From: Actinomycetes bacterium
GTDB lineage: Bacteria; Actinomycetota; Acidimicrobiia; Acidimicrobiales; RAAP-2
DNA: 64,000 nucleotides
Assembly: GCA_021846325.1 (NCBI GenBank)
Contig: JAJZBX010000002.1
Location: forward strand, 124,001 to 188,000
Reading direction: 5' to 3'
In this document: in pieces, positions 52,788-60,174 of the stretch
Position numbering within the stretch: position 1 is the first letter of the stretch
Layout of the letters: every line of letters begins with the position of its first letter
Made by a program: the position numbers and the translations under genes
Notes under the pieces: generated by a model
The model's input: only the letters and a program-made list of their open reading frames with translations
Databases searched by the model: none
What the model was told of the DNA's origin: nothing

Positions 52788-53909
52788 TTACAGCGTAACG
52801 CCCAGCAGTGTTGCGGCCGGGGCGACGTTGAAGCCGGCGTGGGCGGCCTCATCAACGATGTCGATGGCGGCCGGAGTGTTGAGGTCGTCATCCAAGGCCG
52901 CGCGAACGTCGTCGATCACCGAACTGGGGCGTCCCGCAATGAGCGTTGACTGCCAGGTGGCCAACCGAGACTGCGCTCGCAACAGCAGTTCATCACGCCA
53001 CTCCCAGTCGGTGCGATAGTGCTGATCCAGCAGGGCCAAGCGAACCGAACTCGAATCAGCTCGGCGAACGAGTTCGGACACGAATACGAGATTGCCGATC
53101 GACTTGGACATCTTGGTGCCCCCCAGGCCCACCAGGCCGACGTGGAGCCAGTGTTTCACGAATGGCGCACCCGTCACTGACTCGGACTGCGCCGTCTCGC
53201 ACTCGTGATGCGGGAACGCCAGGTCGCGACCGCCGCCGTGCACGTCCACGGTTTCGCCCAAATCGCGAAGGGCCAGTGCCGAACACTCGATGTGCCAGCC
53301 CGGACGGCCCGCTCCCCATCGGGACTCCCACGATGGCTCGTCATCCAGTGACGGCTGCCAGAGCACGAAGTCGAGCGGATCACGTTTGCGAGGATCGTCG
53401 ATGCGACCGCCGTGCTCGCCGGCCAGGGTCAGCATCGCGGTGGGCGTCTCGTGGCTCACCTGGCCAAATCGCGGAAACTTCGAGACTTCGAAATACACCC
53501 ACCCGTCAACTTCGTAGGCCAGACCCTGTTCGAACGTCTCGCCGATGAGTGTCAAGATTTCGGGGACGGCACTGGTCGCCCGAGGTTCGCTGAAACACGG
53601 CAAGAGATTGAGCATCTGCATGTCGCGCTCGAAGATGGCCATCTCCTCGGCCGCGAGGTCCAGGTAGTGCACACCGAGCTCGCGCGCCTTGCGCAAGATG
53701 TCGTCGTCGACGTCAGTCACGTTGCGCACGCATCGCGTCTCGTGCCCCGCGTCACGCAGACGCCGTTGCAAGACGTCGAACGTCAAGTAGACGTATGCGT
53801 GTCCGAGGTGAGCGGCGTCGTAGGGCGTGATGCCACAGCTGTACATAGTCACGATCGGTCCCGTGTCGAGCGGGAACGTTCCGCGCCGTGCGGTGTCGTA
53901 CAGCCGCAT
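52788..53909 (-). CDS. mshC: Mycothiol cysteine ligase MshC (CysS-like)
   Basis: ATP-dependent ligation of cysteine to GlcN-Ins, third step of mycothiol synthesis. 373 aa, shorter than CysS. MshC-specific blocks are MYSCGITPYDAAHLGHAYVYL, NVTDVDDDILRKA, DPLDFVLWQ, GAGRPGWHIECSALAL, DVHGGGRDLAFPHHECETAQS, the KMSKS loop TKMSKSIGNLVFVS and HYRTDWEWRDELL. MshC rather than CysS is favoured by these and by the presence of mshD. ATG at 53909 overlaps the fno stop as ATGA. Confidence 0.9.
   Translation of the reverse strand: MRLYDTARRGTFPLDTGPIVTMYSCGITPYDAAHLGHAYVYLTFDVLQRRLRDAGHETRCVRNVTDVDDDILRKARELGVHYLDLAAEEMAIFERDMQMLNLLPCFSEPRATSAVPEILTLIGETFEQGLAYEVDGWVYFEVSKFPRFGQVSHETPTAMLTLAGEHGGRIDDPRKRDPLDFVLWQPSLDDEPSWESRWGAGRPGWHIECSALALRDLGETVDVHGGGRDLAFPHHECETAQSESVTGAPFVKHWLHVGLVGLGGTKMSKSIGNLVFVSELVRRADSSSVRLALLDQHYRTDWEWRDELLLRAQSRLATWQSTLIAGRPSSVIDDVRAALDDDLNTPAAIDIVDEAAHAGFNVAPAATLLGVTL
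52792..52797 (-). promoter_or_regulatory. Candidate -10 box TACGCT of thrS, within the mshC 3' end
   Basis: TACGCT overlaps the last sense codons of mshC, 21 nt upstream of the thrS ATG, predicting a leader of about 14 nt with GGGAG. Confidence 0.4.
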
Positions 53910-54559
53910 CACTGGGCCAGGCCTTCCAGTCTCACGTACGAGTGCGCTCGGTGTCGCATGTTGATCGACACGCAAACGGCCGTGAACGCCTCAACCGCAC
54001 CGGCCAGCGCGAGCGACCCAGCTACAACCGCGCGCAGTCCGGGCATCGCGGTGATCACCTCTGCCACCGCGTCACGCGCGTCGGCTTTGTCACCAACGAC
54101 GATGACGTCCGCGTCCAGGTCACTGCCCAGGTCCTCCATTTGGGCGGCGGGCAGGTGGTGAAACGCGCCCACGATAACGCTCGCGGGTAGTGCGGCGGCC
54201 AGCTGGCCCGCCATCGAGCCCCGGGCAAGCGTCAGCGGCACCAACTCTCGTCCTTCGCGAACCATCGCGTTCACCATCGTGACGACCACTTTGTTCGCGA
54301 GCGCCTCGCGAAGGGCCGACACCGTCGTAATCGTCGACTCCCACGGCGTGGCCACGATGACCAGGTCGCACGACGCCGCCTCCTCATTGGCCACCCCGCG
54401 AATCGATCCGCTCGGTGGCGCATACATACTCGCCACGACGTCGGCCGCCCGCTGGGCGTCGCGCGAACCCACGAATACGTCGCGCCCCGCCGCCGCCAGT
54501 CGGGCCGCGACGCCGCGTCCCGCGGGACCCGTGCCCCCGAGAATGCCTACCGTGCTCAT
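53909..54559 (-). CDS. F420-dependent NADP oxidoreductase (Fno)-like
   Basis: 216 aa Rossmann protein that moves hydride between coenzyme F420 and NADP. VGILGGTGPAGRGVAARLAAAGRDVFVGSRDAQRA supplies the NADP(H) site with the 2'-phosphate-binding SRD; VIVATPW and GAFHHLPAAQMEDL near residue 140 are Fno-specific. ATG at 54559 is chosen because GGGGA lies 5 nt upstream; the adjacent ATG 54562 is too close. Divergent from fabI across a shared symmetric promoter element. Implies that the cell makes F420. Confidence 0.88.
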   Translation of the reverse strand: MSTVGILGGTGPAGRGVAARLAAAGRDVFVGSRDAQRAADVVASMYAPPSGSIRGVANEEAASCDLVIVATPWESTITTVSALREALANKVVVTMVNAMVREGRELVPLTLARGSMAGQLAAALPASVIVGAFHHLPAAQMEDLGSDLDADVIVVGDKADARDAVAEVITAMPGLRAVVAGSLALAGAVEAFTAVCVSINMRHRAHSYVRLEGLAQ

Positions 54560-54590
54560 CATCGTCCCCGTCGTTCGAAGTGCTGCCAGT

Positions 54591-54597
54591 TACGCTA
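54591..54597. promoter_or_regulatory. Symmetric -10 element TACGCTA between fno and fabI
   Basis: Plus strand: TACGCT, 6 nt (AACAAG), fabI ATG, hence leaderless. Minus strand: TAGCGT, predicting a leader of about 25 nt with GGGGA for fno. Confidence 0.5.
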
Positions 54598-54602
54598 ACA
54601 AG

Positions 54603-55382
54603 ATGGGCCTGTTGACGAATCACCGAATTCTTATCACTGGCGTGCTCACCGACGAATCGCTCGCCTTCGGCATCGCCGAACGAGCCCTCGCCGAGGGCGC
54701 CGCCGTGATTCTCACGGGCGCCGGTCGTGGCCTCTCACTGACTCGCCGCACGGCGCGAAAGTTAGGTGACGTTGGCGACGTCCTGGAGCTCGACGTCACC
54801 CAGCCCGAGCAAGTTCGCTCGGCCGTGGTGGCGGTGACCGAGCGTTTCGGCCACCTCGACGGACTCGTGCACGCCATCGGTTTTGCCCCACCGTCCTGTC
54901 TCGGTCAGGGAATGTTCACCGCGCCCTTCGACGACGTCGCGACGGCGATGAACGTCTCGACGTATTCCCTCGCGACGCTCGTCGGCGCCTTCCGTCCGCT
55001 GCTTCGCGCCAGCACCGCGCGCGGTGGCGCGTCCGTGTTATCACTCGACTTCGATGCGTCGCGCGCCTATCCGCTCTACGACTGGATGGGCGTCATGAAA
55101 GCCGGCCTCGAGTCGCTCGGACGCTACCTCGCTCGTGAGGTGGGACCGGACCAGATTCGCGTCAACATGTTGGCCGCCGGTCCCATCCGAACCGTCGCCG
55201 CGAAGTCAATACCGGGTTTCACCCACTTCGAGGACACCTGGGGCGATCGGGCTCCTCTGGGCTGGGACGTACACGACGCCAGTGCGGTGGCCGACGCCGC
55301 GGTGGCCCTGCTCTCGCCGCTGCTACGGCTGACGACCGCCTCGATCATCCACGTCGACGGTGGCGTTCACGCGATGGGTTAA
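54603..55382 (+). CDS. fabI: Enoyl-ACP reductase, FabI/InhA type
   Basis: NADH-dependent final reduction of fatty acid elongation, the isoniazid/triclosan target class. 259 aa: LLTNHRILITGVLTDESLAFGIAE start as in InhA, VLELDVTQPEQV, VHAIGFAPPS, active-site YDWMGVMKAGLES (Tyr, Met and Lys spaced as InhA Tyr158, Met161, Lys165), and AAGPIRTVAAKSI. The ATG lacks a ribosome-binding site and follows TACGCT by 6 nt. The TAA stop overlaps the convergent ABC gene by 4 nt (TTAA). It completes the cycle with fabD/G/F at 12-15 kb. Confidence 0.95.
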   Translation: MGLLTNHRILITGVLTDESLAFGIAERALAEGAAVILTGAGRGLSLTRRTARKLGDVGDVLELDVTQPEQVRSAVVAVTERFGHLDGLVHAIGFAPPSCLGQGMFTAPFDDVATAMNVSTYSLATLVGAFRPLLRASTARGGASVLSLDFDASRAYPLYDWMGVMKAGLESLGRYLAREVGPDQIRVNMLAAGPIRTVAAKSIPGFTHFEDTWGDRAPLGWDVHDASAVADAAVALLSPLLRLTTASIIHVDGGVHAMG

Positions 55383-57247
55383 CCGGACTGCGCCGCGAAC
55401 TGGGTCTCGTACAGCACCCGGTACAGTCCACCGCGCGCCAACAGCTCGCGGTGACTCCCGCGTTCTACGATGGTGCCGCCGTCAACGACCAGTATCTGGT
55501 CAGCGTTGCGAATGGTCGAGAGCCGGTGCGCGATGACCAAGGAGGTCCGCGTGGCCATCGTGGAGTCGAGCGCGCGCTGGACCGCCGCTTCGCTCTCGGC
55601 GTCCAGGTGGGCGGTGGCCTCATCTAACACGACCAGTCGGGGCGCCTTGAGCAACAATCGAGCAAGCGCGACACGTTGCTTCTCGCCACCGGACAAGCGG
55701 TAGCCCCGCTCGCCGACCACCGTGTCCAGGCCCTGGGGTAATGACTGAACGAGGTTCCAGATCTGGGCGGCTCGCAACGCCTGTTCGATCTCACTGGACG
55801 ACGCCGTCGGCCGCGCGAAGCGAAGGTTCGCGTCAAGCGTGTCGTGAAAGAGGTGGGGATCTTGGGTCACCACACCCACCGTCGCGTTCAACGACTCGGA
55901 CGTGGCGTCGCGCACGTCGACGCCGTTGATCGCCACGCGACCGGCGTCGACGTCGTACAGCCGCGACACCAGCAGGGAAATCGTCGTCTTGCCGGCCCCG
56001 CTCGGTCCCACCAGCGCCGTCATCGTTCCCGGTTCGACCACGAACGTTACGTCGTGCAGTACCGAGGTACGCGGAGTGTCATCGAGCGTGGCTACCGCCT
56101 CGAGGGACGCGAGCGAGACCTCGTCGGCGCCGGGATAGGCGAAGGACACGTTCTCAAAGGACAACGTGGCCGGACCGTCAGGAATTGCGATCGCGTCCGG
56201 CGACTCGACAATCATCGGTTCGAGGTCGAGGACCTCGAAGAGCCGCTCGAAACTCACCATGGCGGACATGTAGTCGATGTTGAGGTTCGACAACTGGGTC
56301 AACGGTCCGTAGAGACGCGTCAGATACGCCGTCAACGCCACGACGGTGCCGATCGCCAATGTCTTGTGCAGCACTGCCGTCCCGCCGAAGCCGTACGCGA
56401 AGGCGGTCGCCAACGAGGCGGTGAGCCCGAGCGCGACGAAGAAGAACCGCTGATAGGTCGCCTGACGGATTCCGATATCTCGTACGTTGCCCGCGCGACG
56501 CTCAAAGACCGCGAGTTCGTCGTGGGGACGTCCGAACAGCTTCACCACCATGGCGCCGGCGACGTTGAATCGCTCGGACATCACCATGTTCATCTCCGCG
56601 TTCAACTCCATGCCGCGCTGAAACAGGGTCCCGAGGCGACGACCGACGAACCGCGCGGGAATCAAAAAGGCCGGCAGCAGCGCGAGGGACACCAGCGTGA
56701 TCTGCCAGCTGAGAAAGAGCATGGTGGTCAGGATCAGTAGCACGAGCACGACGTTGCCCACCACGTTGGAGAACAGGTCCGTAAAGGCCTGCTGCGCACC
56801 GATGACGTCATTGTTCAATCTGCTGATCAGTGCCCCGGTCTGGGTGCGCGAGAAGAACGCGATGGGCATGCGTTGGATGTGTTGGTACACCCGGGCCCGT
56901 AGATCGAAAATGAGACCTTCGCCGATGACGGACGAGATTCGCCGTTCGGACAGCGAGAGGACCGCGTCGAAAATCGCCAAGCCCGCCGTCAGCAGCGACA
57001 GGCCAATGATGAGCCCCTCGCGGTGGTGGGCGATGCCGTCGTCGATGATGGCCCGCAAGACCAGCGGCGAGACCGAACTCACGACTGCGTCAAGGACTAC
57101 CGCGCCGAGGAAAACCACGAGTACGCCCCGGTAGGGTCGTGCGAAGACCACGACGCGGGCGAGCGTGCCACGCTTGATGCGATGTTCGAGCAACGAACGG
57201 TCGCGTTGCATCGAACGCATCCCGGCGCGACCGGCGTGCATCGTCAT
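55379..57247 (-). CDS. ABC exporter half-transporter (permease fused to ATPase)
   Basis: 622 aa: six TM segments in the first ~340 residues, with the coupling-helix region and LSEFARTQT-like FFSRTQTGALISRLNNDV, then a nucleotide-binding domain with Walker A GPSGAGKTT, Q-loop TQDPHLF, signature LSGGEKQR, Walker B LVVLDEATAHLD and the His of IAHRLST. MsbA/multidrug type, probably a homodimer as it has no partner gene. Substrate unknown. ATG at 57247 with GGAGA upstream; ATG at 57241 is also possible. It follows a short YczE-like gene by 42 nt. Confidence 0.92.
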   Translation of the reverse strand: MTMHAGRAGMRSMQRDRSLLEHRIKRGTLARVVVFARPYRGVLVVFLGAVVLDAVVSSVSPLVLRAIIDDGIAHHREGLIIGLSLLTAGLAIFDAVLSLSERRISSVIGEGLIFDLRARVYQHIQRMPIAFFSRTQTGALISRLNNDVIGAQQAFTDLFSNVVGNVVLVLLILTTMLFLSWQITLVSLALLPAFLIPARFVGRRLGTLFQRGMELNAEMNMVMSERFNVAGAMVVKLFGRPHDELAVFERRAGNVRDIGIRQATYQRFFFVALGLTASLATAFAYGFGGTAVLHKTLAIGTVVALTAYLTRLYGPLTQLSNLNIDYMSAMVSFERLFEVLDLEPMIVESPDAIAIPDGPATLSFENVSFAYPGADEVSLASLEAVATLDDTPRTSVLHDVTFVVEPGTMTALVGPSGAGKTTISLLVSRLYDVDAGRVAINGVDVRDATSESLNATVGVVTQDPHLFHDTLDANLRFARPTASSSEIEQALRAAQIWNLVQSLPQGLDTVVGERGYRLSGGEKQRVALARLLLKAPRLVVLDEATAHLDAESEAAVQRALDSTMATRTSLVIAHRLSTIRNADQILVVDGGTIVERGSHRELLARGGLYRVLYETQFAAQSG

Positions 57248-57289
57248 CGTGTCTCCATCACGTCGAGTGTAGGAATCGCCGGTCGCTGA

Positions 57290-57625
57290 CTAACCGTGGG
57301 CGGCGCTCGCGACGATCAGTGCGCCCAACGTCGTCATAACGCAGCCGCCGACAGTTCGCAGCGTCACCAGAGGCTTGGGCGAACCCGAGAGCCACACCCT
57401 GGCCGTACCCGCGATCAGACCCCAGGTGGAATCGCTCACAAAGGCCATGGCGCTAAAAAGAATGGTGGCACTGATGGCAAAGGTGGCCCAACCGAGTGGT
57501 AGGTGGAGGTGGCGGGCCACGCCCTGGGCGAGGACGGTCCATGGCGTGGCACCCCAGCGTGACAACACCAACAAGCCCTCACCGAATCCGAACAGTGCGA
57601 GACCGCAGATCAAGGGCACCACCAT
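57290..57625 (-). CDS. Short YczE/YitT-like membrane protein, possibly truncated
   Basis: 111 aa. The opening VVPLICGLALFGFGEGLLVLSRWGATPWTVLAQGVA is the hallmark TM1 plus loop of YczE-type proteins, followed by TM2, a loop with GLIAGTARVWL, and a third or fourth hydrophobic stretch ending ASAAHG. Usual members are about 200 aa; here the stop comes where the second half would begin, and the next gene starts 42 nt later. Either a half-length form that dimerises or a truncated remnant. ATG at 57625 has no clear ribosome-binding site. Confidence 0.6.
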   Translation of the reverse strand: MVVPLICGLALFGFGEGLLVLSRWGATPWTVLAQGVARHLHLPLGWATFAISATILFSAMAFVSDSTWGLIAGTARVWLSGSPKPLVTLRTVGGCVMTTLGALIVASAAHG

Positions 57626-57666
57626 CCGGGGTCGTAGGGCCCACGGTGCCGCTGCTCGCCACGGAA

Positions 57667-57689
57667 CTCAAGGTATCCGATGACTTGAG
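57667..57689. promoter_or_regulatory. Inverted repeat CTCAAG-11 nt-CTTGAG
   Basis: Perfect 6-bp arms in the 98-nt gap between the MFS gene and the YczE-like gene, upstream of the latter. The half-sites equal those of SoxR boxes but the spacing does not, so this is only a candidate operator. Confidence 0.25.
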
Positions 57690-57723
57690 GCGCATTAAAC
57701 ACCACAGTGTAGTCATCGATCCC

Positions 57724-59346
57724 TTACGTGGCCGAATCGCTTTCGAGCACGTTGCGCTCATCTCGCGCGCCGGTGCCCCCCACTGCCGCGAACACCGCGG
57801 ACATGACCATGAGGGCGCTCGCAATGAGCAGCGCGATATGCAAGCCCGTCGTGAACGCGCCGTACGCGGCGTTCACGACCTTGTCGATGATGGCCTGGAG
57901 AGCTTTGCTGCCTCCCTCGTACTGTTTGGCCTTCGCGCCAATGGAGCCCGTGGTGAGCGCCGAGATAATCTCGGCGCGGTACGCCGCCGGAACGCCGATC
58001 TGGGTCAATCGCTGGGTGAGGTGCACGGTCAGTTGGCCGTTCACGATGGAGCCGAGAATCGCGACGCCCGCTACCGCACCCAGTTCACGGCTCGTATTGA
58101 CGGTCGACGCCGCCATACCCGAGTGAGCGGCCGGCAGTGAGTGCAGTGCGTCCGAGGTCACCGGCACGACCACGATGCCGAAGCCAATGCCGGCGAGTCC
58201 CATCGTCCACCCCAGTGAGCCAACCCCGACGTGGACATCGATCACGAGGTTCGTTAAGAAAACGCCCAAGGCAGCCACGAGACTGCCCACGATCATCGGC
58301 GTCCGTGATCCGGCACGAGCGACCCAACGTCCGCTAAAGAGCGAAGCGAGAACCATGCCGGCGAGCAGCGGCAGGAAGTCCAGCGCCAACTGGTACGCCC
58401 CAACGCCGGCGACGACTTCCAGGTAGAGCGCCACGAAGAAGAAGATCGAGAAGATCGAGAAGTAGCTGGTGAACGCGACGAAGTTCGCGCCCAAAAAGAT
58501 CCGGCGTCCAAAGTAACGCAGATTGATCATGGGGTGTTTGGACTTGGATTCGACGATCACGAACGCAGTCAGCGACACGACGCTGATCACGTACAGGGCG
58601 ATGATTGACGACGCGCCGTAACCAACGGACTCACCCGCGATGGTGGCGAAGGTCGCCGTGGCGAGCGCGGTGGCACTCAGTATGAAGCCGCCAACGTCCA
58701 GTCGCGCATGAATCTCGGGCGCACTGTCGGGCAGCGCGACGAACGCGATGACGAACGCCGCGCTCCCAAAGAGGACGTTGAACCAGAACAGTGCTCGCCA
58801 CGACCAGATACCGACGAGCACGCCGCCGATCACCGGTCCCGACGCGAGCGCGAGTCCCGAGACGGCCGCCCACGCGCCCAACGCGCGTGCGCGCCGCTCG
58901 CGTTCTGGATAGATGTGACGAATCATTGACAGGGTCCCCGGTTCCGAACCCGCCGCGCCGATGCCCATGATCACGCGCCCGACGATCAGCGTATTGGGAT
59001 CCTTCGCGAGTGCACTGACCACCGAGCCCGCACAGAAGATGGCCACACCTACCAACATCACCGGCTTTCGACCAATGAGGTCACCGAGTGAGCCGCTGAC
59101 GAGCATGAGGCTCGCGAACGCGAGGGCGTACGCGCCGACGACCCACTGCAGTTGCGGCACCCCGGCGTGCAGCTCGGTTTGCACATTGGTCAATACCGGA
59201 CTGACCACCGTATTGTCGAGAAACGTCAAAAAGAGAACCGACATCAGCGCCGTGAAACTCAAATGCGACCAGAATCCCGTCGTGGGAGACTCGACCGTAG
59301 CCGCCGAGGCACTCACCACGGCCGATCCGTCGCCTGGCCACGTCAT
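57724..59346 (-). CDS. EmrB/QacA-type MFS multidrug efflux transporter
   Basis: 540 aa, 14 TM segments (DHA2 family), proton-driven drug export. TM1 has FLDNTVVSPVL with the conserved Asp; motif A GSLGDLIGRKPV follows TM2; motif C is ALASGPVIGGVLVG in TM5; the long second half has ELGAVAGVAILGSIVNGQL. ATG at 59346 has AGGAG 7 nt upstream. It follows a secreted neocarzinostatin-fold gene on the same strand across a strong hairpin, so co-transcription is uncertain. No TetR-type regulator adjoins it. Confidence 0.92.
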   Translation of the reverse strand: MTWPGDGSAVVSASAATVESPTTGFWSHLSFTALMSVLFLTFLDNTVVSPVLTNVQTELHAGVPQLQWVVGAYALAFASLMLVSGSLGDLIGRKPVMLVGVAIFCAGSVVSALAKDPNTLIVGRVIMGIGAAGSEPGTLSMIRHIYPERERRARALGAWAAVSGLALASGPVIGGVLVGIWSWRALFWFNVLFGSAAFVIAFVALPDSAPEIHARLDVGGFILSATALATATFATIAGESVGYGASSIIALYVISVVSLTAFVIVESKSKHPMINLRYFGRRIFLGANFVAFTSYFSIFSIFFFVALYLEVVAGVGAYQLALDFLPLLAGMVLASLFSGRWVARAGSRTPMIVGSLVAALGVFLTNLVIDVHVGVGSLGWTMGLAGIGFGIVVVPVTSDALHSLPAAHSGMAASTVNTSRELGAVAGVAILGSIVNGQLTVHLTQRLTQIGVPAAYRAEIISALTTGSIGAKAKQYEGGSKALQAIIDKVVNAAYGAFTTGLHIALLIASALMVMSAVFAAVGGTGARDERNVLESDSAT

Positions 59347-59399
59347 TGCTAACTCCTAGTCCATTCCCGCCGTACCAACTGCATTCACGACCACTCCCC

Positions 59400-59434
59400 T
59401 CGCCGTGGTGGCTCGCATCGAGTCACCACGGCGA
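59400..59434 (-). terminator. Strong hairpin between the neocarzinostatin-like gene and the MFS gene
   Basis: Perfect 11-bp arms TCGCCGTGGTG / CACCACGGCGA, then one mismatch and an inner CTCG-CAT-CGAG stem: about 15 paired bases. No U-tract follows on either strand. A U-less terminator or an RNA processing/stability element is likely. Confidence 0.5.
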
Positions 59435-59473
59435 CTCGCGGGTAACGATCGTTGCATCTACATCATCATCTCG

Positions 59474-59914
59474 TTACGGCCGCACGAATGCGATGCGAGC
59501 GGACGCCGTGTCGCGACCAGATATGTTGCCGACGCTAATTGCGCAGTCCCGCAAGTTCTTCACGGTCGTGCCGCAGAATCCCGAGCCCTTGCCCGATCCG
59601 ATCTTGCCCGTAACGACCCGCACCTTGGTTACCGGCAACACGCCTTTGGCGGTGATCGTCGCGGCCACTGGGTTGTTCGTGTCGCACTGACCTTGTCCGC
59701 TCGCCGTGGCCATGCACTCGACAATGAAGACCGTATCTTTCGGCTTGAAGCCGGCACCGTGTACTTTTACCACCTGACCCTTATGAAGTCTGGTCGACGG
59801 CGTCACCACAATGCGTGGACCCTTGGTTGCTCCCGACACGACGCCCCCCACAGCGCCCAGCGCAACCACCAGGGCCGCGCTCGCTAACAATCGCCACACT
59901 CGTGCGCCACGCAT
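59474..59914 (-). CDS. Secreted neocarzinostatin-family (chromoprotein-fold) protein
   Basis: 146 aa. Signal peptide at residues 1-28 (basic MRGARVWRLL, then a hydrophobic Ala/Val core). The mature part has VTPSTRLHKGQVVKVHGAGFKPKDTVFIVEC, which matches the first strands of neocarzinostatin apoproteins, and two cysteine pairs (VEC...GQC and GFC...RDC) placed like the two disulfides of that fold. Family members bind enediyne chromophores, but many actinobacterial relatives have no known ligand. ATG at 59914 with GGGAGG upstream. No enediyne biosynthesis genes are nearby. Confidence 0.8.
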   Translation of the reverse strand: MRGARVWRLLASAALVVALGAVGGVVSGATKGPRIVVTPSTRLHKGQVVKVHGAGFKPKDTVFIVECMATASGQGQCDTNNPVAATITAKGVLPVTKVRVVTGKIGSGKGSGFCGTTVKNLRDCAISVGNISGRDTASARIAFVRP

Positions 59915-60079
59915 GCTTCCTCCCTTGTGAGCAGTCAATCGTCGTACCGCTAGCGGGCGGTTCCTTCGCTCGCCCGCCAACGATCGTCTCGTAACTCACA
60001 TGGTAGTCACGCAGCGAAAGGTCAATACACCCATTCACCAGGTCCAAAGAGCCCACCGCGGTCGGGACAACCTTGACGC

Positions 60080-60097
60080 GTTGTCATTGACGACAAC
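60080..60097. promoter_or_regulatory. Inverted repeat GTTGTC-6 nt-GACAAC
   Basis: Perfect 6-bp arms 77 nt upstream of the nitronate monooxygenase-like start, in a 260-nt divergent gap. Possible operator; no regulator gene adjoins it. The rest of the gap (59915-60174) shows nothing firm. Confidence 0.25.
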
Positions 60098-60174
60098 CGA
60101 TACTGCCGCGCCACCACGTTTACACTGGGGTGAGGCCAAATTGAGACGATCGTCTCGCGGCAAGGACCGGTCCA

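Noticed and set aside
52788..53909. Cysteinyl-tRNA synthetase
   Set aside because: The blocks GITPYDAAHLGHA and DVHGGGRDLAFPHHE, the short length and the presence of mshD favour the mycothiol ligase MshC.
57667..57689. SoxR box upstream of the YczE-like gene
   Set aside because: The half-sites match, but SoxR boxes have a 4-nt centre whereas this one has 11, and no MerR-family regulator is nearby.
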